From Sphingobacteriales bacterium (lineage in GTDB: Bacteria; Bacteroidota; Bacteroidia; Chitinophagales; Chitinophagaceae): a stretch of 64,000 nt of DNA. The translations under genes and the position numbers were made by a program. Location: the NCBI GenBank assembly GCA_004144175.1, contig SEFT01000001.1, positions 62,001 to 126,000 of the forward strand. The letters are read 5' to 3'. The number at the start of each line of letters is the position of its first letter. Positions within the stretch are counted from its first letter, which is position 1. The notes below the pieces were generated by a model. The model did no database searches, was not told the DNA's origin, and worked only from the letters and a program-made list of their open reading frames with translations. Positions 61,427 to 64,000 of the stretch are shown piece after piece.

Positions 61427-61464
61427 GTTTGAAATACGACAACAGAAAAGAGAACTACCCCTAT
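61427..61464 (-). promoter_or_regulatory. ECF-type promoter candidate of the repeat-protein gene
   Basis: On the minus strand ATAGGGGTA (61456-61464), 19 bp, TATTTCAAAC (61427-61436); the spacer ends in GTCG. Both halves and the spacing are identical to the copy at 60147-60184. Confidence 0.6.
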
Positions 61465-61482
61465 TGTATCCGCAACAAAACT

Positions 61483-63279
61483 TTAGAAGATGCTGATGCC
61501 TACATGCCCGCCTATCCAAGATGCAGTGGTCTCATCGCGGTAAAGACTCCGTACACCATTACCCGGTATTTGGGTACGGAAACCCTCCGCGGCAATGGTA
61601 GATTCGGCTACATATAGCGATATAGAGGGGCCTGCGTAAATGGCTAAGTAGGGAGTGATATGATAAGTAAGGTCAGCTTGCAATTTCATTAGATTATTCA
61701 CGTTCCACTCGCCGAGAAAAAGATACTGTGCAGTCAGTTCAGGATTGATGGAAAGATGTTTTGTGAGTGAAACTTCTGTGCCCATTCCGTACCCCCATGT
61801 TACTACTTTGTTGGCTCCGTCACCATTCCAGCCACCCAGCAGAATGCTATACAGTTTCTTATTGCCAGCTTTGAATGTGGCATTGTACCTGGTAAGCTCA
61901 TTGATGGAGTAAGAAAGCTTATGATAACCTTTTCTTACAAGGTTTAGGATGCCTATGCTGTAGCCTGATGAGGTATCGGCTATATTGATGATGCCTATTT
62001 GTACGCCATCCAGTTTTCGTGCATAGTTGAATAGCCCCGCTATCTGCACGCCATTCATCTCCTTTCCTGCAATATTACCTAGTCCTGCTATTTGCGTACC
62101 ATCCACATTCCTTGCGCCGAGGTTGGCCAGCCCGCCTATCTGCACTCCATCGGCGTCGCCACCTGTATAGTTCGTAAGCCCAGCTATCTGCGCTCCATCG
62201 GTTTTTAACCGCGTATAGTTGGTAAGGCCTGCTATCTGTGTTCCATCCACATCATATTGCACATGGTTGTACAGCCCTGCTATTTGTGCGCCATATGCGC
62301 TTCCCAACAGCATATTGCTTAGACCAGCAACCTGTACGCCGTCCATCGAATCCAGAACATGATTGTACAACCCGGCTATCTGAGCACCCGTTACCCTACC
62401 TCCAGTTACGTTGAACAAGCCTGCTATCTGCGTATACTTAGCCTCATTTTTTACAATATTAAATAGCCCCCCTACCTCTACACCCTCCACACCCGCTGCA
62501 TAGCCGCCAAATATGTTGAAGGATATTTTATTCGTCACCTGTCCGCCCATCTTGCCATGTGTGCCAATGCCGGGCAATACAGATGCCTGGTAGGGCATCT
62601 CTACAAAGAACTTATTGATGTTCAGGCTTTGCATTTTTTGCTTTCCTGACAAGAAGAACTTTCCAAGCCAGGTGTCTTCTACGCCCGAATGTGGGCTAAT
62701 TACTATGGAATCGAGTGCAAAGGACTTGGGAGCTATGGATAATGTCAGCTCTTGCTCGGCACCCGGCTTTACAGATAGCGAAGTATCGCTGTACCATGCT
62801 TTGCTGATACTAAGGGTAGCAGGCTGCATGCGGTCTTTTAGCTTCAGCTTGAAATAGCCCTGGGCATTGGTGAGTGAGGCTACCAGCTGGTTCTTTTCAT
62901 ATACGCTGGCATTCTCTATCCGTTCACCGGTGGTTTCATCTACTATATATCCGCTGATATACCAGTAGCCGGGCGAGCGTTGCAGGATAATGTAGTTATC
63001 CTTCTCTTTGTATTCTATACTGCCATCAAACAGTAGATCTAACAGCTGTCTTACCGTTTTGTTATTCGAATTTATAGTTACCAGGCTGTCTTCGCGGATG
63101 ATATTGCTATTGTAGGAGAAATAGAAATTGCCTTCTTTTCCTATGGATTTGAGGACTTCCTTTACAGGTTTTTTATTGGCTTGTATCGCCACTATTTTAT
63201 TCAGCAATTGCTGGGCAACTGCTATATGTGAGAACAAAGCAAAAATGATAACTAACAGAAGCTTGTTAAAGCGAAACAT
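61483..63279 (-). CDS. STN and carboxypeptidase-like protein fused to AGLxN repeats
   Basis: A 598-residue exported protein (signal peptide ending VAQ at about 23). An STN domain (about 28-100) normally contacts the FecR C-terminal domain in the periplasm. A carboxypeptidase-like domain (about 107-182) and a TonB-box-like LDSIVISP (189-196) follow. No plug domain is present. Instead, from 268 to about 448 there are about 11 units of the pattern IAGLxN...G(A/V/T)Q, and a C-terminal barrel-like part ends GGHVGISIF. It lies 15 bp after the FecR gene, so FecR is its expected partner. The protein looks like a signal transducer in which a repeat domain replaces the receptor barrel. Confidence 0.8.
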   Translation of the reverse strand: MFRFNKLLLVIIFALFSHIAVAQQLLNKIVAIQANKKPVKEVLKSIGKEGNFYFSYNSNIIREDSLVTINSNNKTVRQLLDLLFDGSIEYKEKDNYIILQRSPGYWYISGYIVDETTGERIENASVYEKNQLVASLTNAQGYFKLKLKDRMQPATLSISKAWYSDTSLSVKPGAEQELTLSIAPKSFALDSIVISPHSGVEDTWLGKFFLSGKQKMQSLNINKFFVEMPYQASVLPGIGTHGKMGGQVTNKISFNIFGGYAAGVEGVEVGGLFNIVKNEAKYTQIAGLFNVTGGRVTGAQIAGLYNHVLDSMDGVQVAGLSNMLLGSAYGAQIAGLYNHVQYDVDGTQIAGLTNYTRLKTDGAQIAGLTNYTGGDADGVQIGGLANLGARNVDGTQIAGLGNIAGKEMNGVQIAGLFNYARKLDGVQIGIINIADTSSGYSIGILNLVRKGYHKLSYSINELTRYNATFKAGNKKLYSILLGGWNGDGANKVVTWGYGMGTEVSLTKHLSINPELTAQYLFLGEWNVNNLMKLQADLTYHITPYLAIYAGPSISLYVAESTIAAEGFRTQIPGNGVRSLYRDETTASWIGGHVGISIF

Positions 63280-63294
63280 GGTTAGAGGTTATAA

Positions 63295-64000
63295 CTACTT
63301 TATGAAAATATCCGACCCCTCTCTGCTTATGCTCACGTTATTATACGTCTCTCCTATTATGCTCAATATCATATCCAGAGATTCGTTGCTGAAGGTAGTG
63401 GTGATCGGCAGGTTCTTTACTCTGTCCGACACCTTTATATGTACACCATACGCTTCGCTCAGCACATCGGCCAGTCTCCAGAGCGGCGTGCCGTTGCAAA
63501 CAAACTCTTTTGTGCGGTAGTAGTTATATAATTCGTCATCACTGGTTTGTTTAATAGGCTGGTCTTGGTTTTTCAGTACGGTAGCTTTTTCATGTCGGCT
63601 CAGTTTTACCCCAAAGTCTTTCTTTGCCACTTCTACAACGCCTGTTTCTACTATGACCTCTGTTTTTTCGTCAGAGCCTTTGATGTTAAAAGAAGTCCCC
63701 ACTACCCTCACATTTACATCATCCACCTGCACAATAAAAGGTTTGCTTTTATTCGGCGTTACATTAAAGAATGCCTCACCTTCCAGTGTCACTTTTCTGT
63801 TATCCCCGTCAAATGATTCCGGGTACGTAAGCACAGATGCCTTATTGAGCGTAACAACAGAGCCATCCGGCAGGGTTTGTACCAAAGTGCCGCTCTCCGA
63901 CCGCAATGCAATCATAGCAGGCGTGCCATTGCCAATGAAGTAATAGAGCAGGCCCGCCATACCTGCTAGTAATACAATGGCTGCTGCTACACGCATCCAA
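63295..64000 (-). CDS. FecR-family anti-sigma factor (N-terminus outside the window)
   Basis: The visible 235 residues begin inside the reading frame; a Trp codon precedes the first Met, so the cytoplasmic N-terminus lies beyond the window. After a membrane helix (VAAAIVLLAGMAGLLYYFI) come the FecR domain (about 35-130; TLPDGSVVTLNKAS, ESFDGDNRKVTLEGEAFFNV, VVGTSFNI) and the C-terminal DUF4974-type domain (about 165-235; VLSEAYGVHIKV, PITTTFSNESLDMIL). FecR proteins relay a signal from an STN-bearing outer-membrane protein to an ECF sigma factor. That sigma gene is expected just beyond the right edge. Confidence 0.9.
   Translation of the reverse strand, partial: WMRVAAAIVLLAGMAGLLYYFIGNGTPAMIALRSESGTLVQTLPDGSVVTLNKASVLTYPESFDGDNRKVTLEGEAFFNVTPNKSKPFIVQVDDVNVRVVGTSFNIKGSDEKTEVIVETGVVEVAKKDFGVKLSRHEKATVLKNQDQPIKQTSDDELYNYYRTKEFVCNGTPLWRLADVLSEAYGVHIKVSDRVKNLPITTTFSNESLDMILSIIGETYNNVSISREGSDIFIK

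Noticed and set aside
60210-63279. Reading the AGxxN repeats as pentapeptide repeats
   Set aside because: The period is 14-17 residues and the A(D/N)LxX pentapeptide pattern is absent.
1-64000. CRISPR arrays, insertion sequences, prophage or rRNA
   Set aside because: No spaced direct repeats with unique spacers, no transposase or integrase motif and no rRNA-like sequence were seen.

Overview
The window is a piece of chromosome from a member of the Bacteroidota, probably Chitinophagaceae-like. That placement is inferred from: several secreted proteins with type IX secretion (T9SS) type A or type B C-terminal sorting domains; PorP/SprF, PorZ and GldH homologues; TonB-dependent receptors with carboxypeptidase-like N-domains; FecR/STN signalling; and many promoters of the Bacteroidota form (TAnnTTTG at about -7) with very short leaders. 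I saw no rRNA, insertion sequence, prophage or CRISPR array. Genes lie densely on both strands. Most are housekeeping genes mixed with cell-envelope genes.

Layout. 1-7 kb: the end of a TerC protein, an ABC exporter, asd, then a HmuY-like heme-binding protein and its TonB receptor, separated by a strong terminator. 7-12.5 kb: rpiB, tatC, an ECF sigma factor paired with a membrane anti-sigma/trypsin-like protease fusion, a small lipoprotein, rsmI, purS and pssA. 12.6-18 kb: an OmpR-type regulator and a PorP/SprF protein downstream of a 1179-residue type B T9SS cargo protein. 18-24 kb: a YkuK-like protein, a DUF4394 T9SS protein, DUF2911, a small membrane protein, a flavin reductase, an AI-2E family permease and a good small-RNA candidate (21.7 kb). 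24.4-31 kb: rnhB, a histidine kinase, gldH, a YicC-family RNase, an EnvC-like protein with a degenerate LytM domain, and korA without korB. 31-43 kb: a VWA protein, an acetyltransferase/FemAB-like/GT-C cassette, polA, a YkgJ-type protein, bcp, an intact M23 peptidase and recO. 43-51.6 kb: porZ, purN, an S4 protein, a beta-propeller lipoprotein, DUF3127, tRNA-His, a beta-barrel protein, a glycosyltransferase-like protein, rnz and a STAS protein. 51.7-57.6 kb: clpC, a T9SS protein, a DUF922 protease-like protein, an FMN reductase and a tiny two-gene ABC module.

57.7-64 kb is the most unusual region. It is a minus-strand run: FecR anti-sigma factor (cut by the window edge), then an STN plus carboxypeptidase-like protein fused to a long AGxxN/GxQ repeat domain, then a paralogue with the repeat and C-terminal domain but no STN, then a TonB receptor. 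The last two genes carry the same bipartite leader motif with identical 19-bp spacing, which looks like an ECF sigma promoter. My reading is a surface-signalling module whose transducer is a repeat protein rather than a plug-and-barrel TonB receptor. This is inference from domain order and motifs.

All domain names come from recognising sequence patterns by eye; no database search was run.
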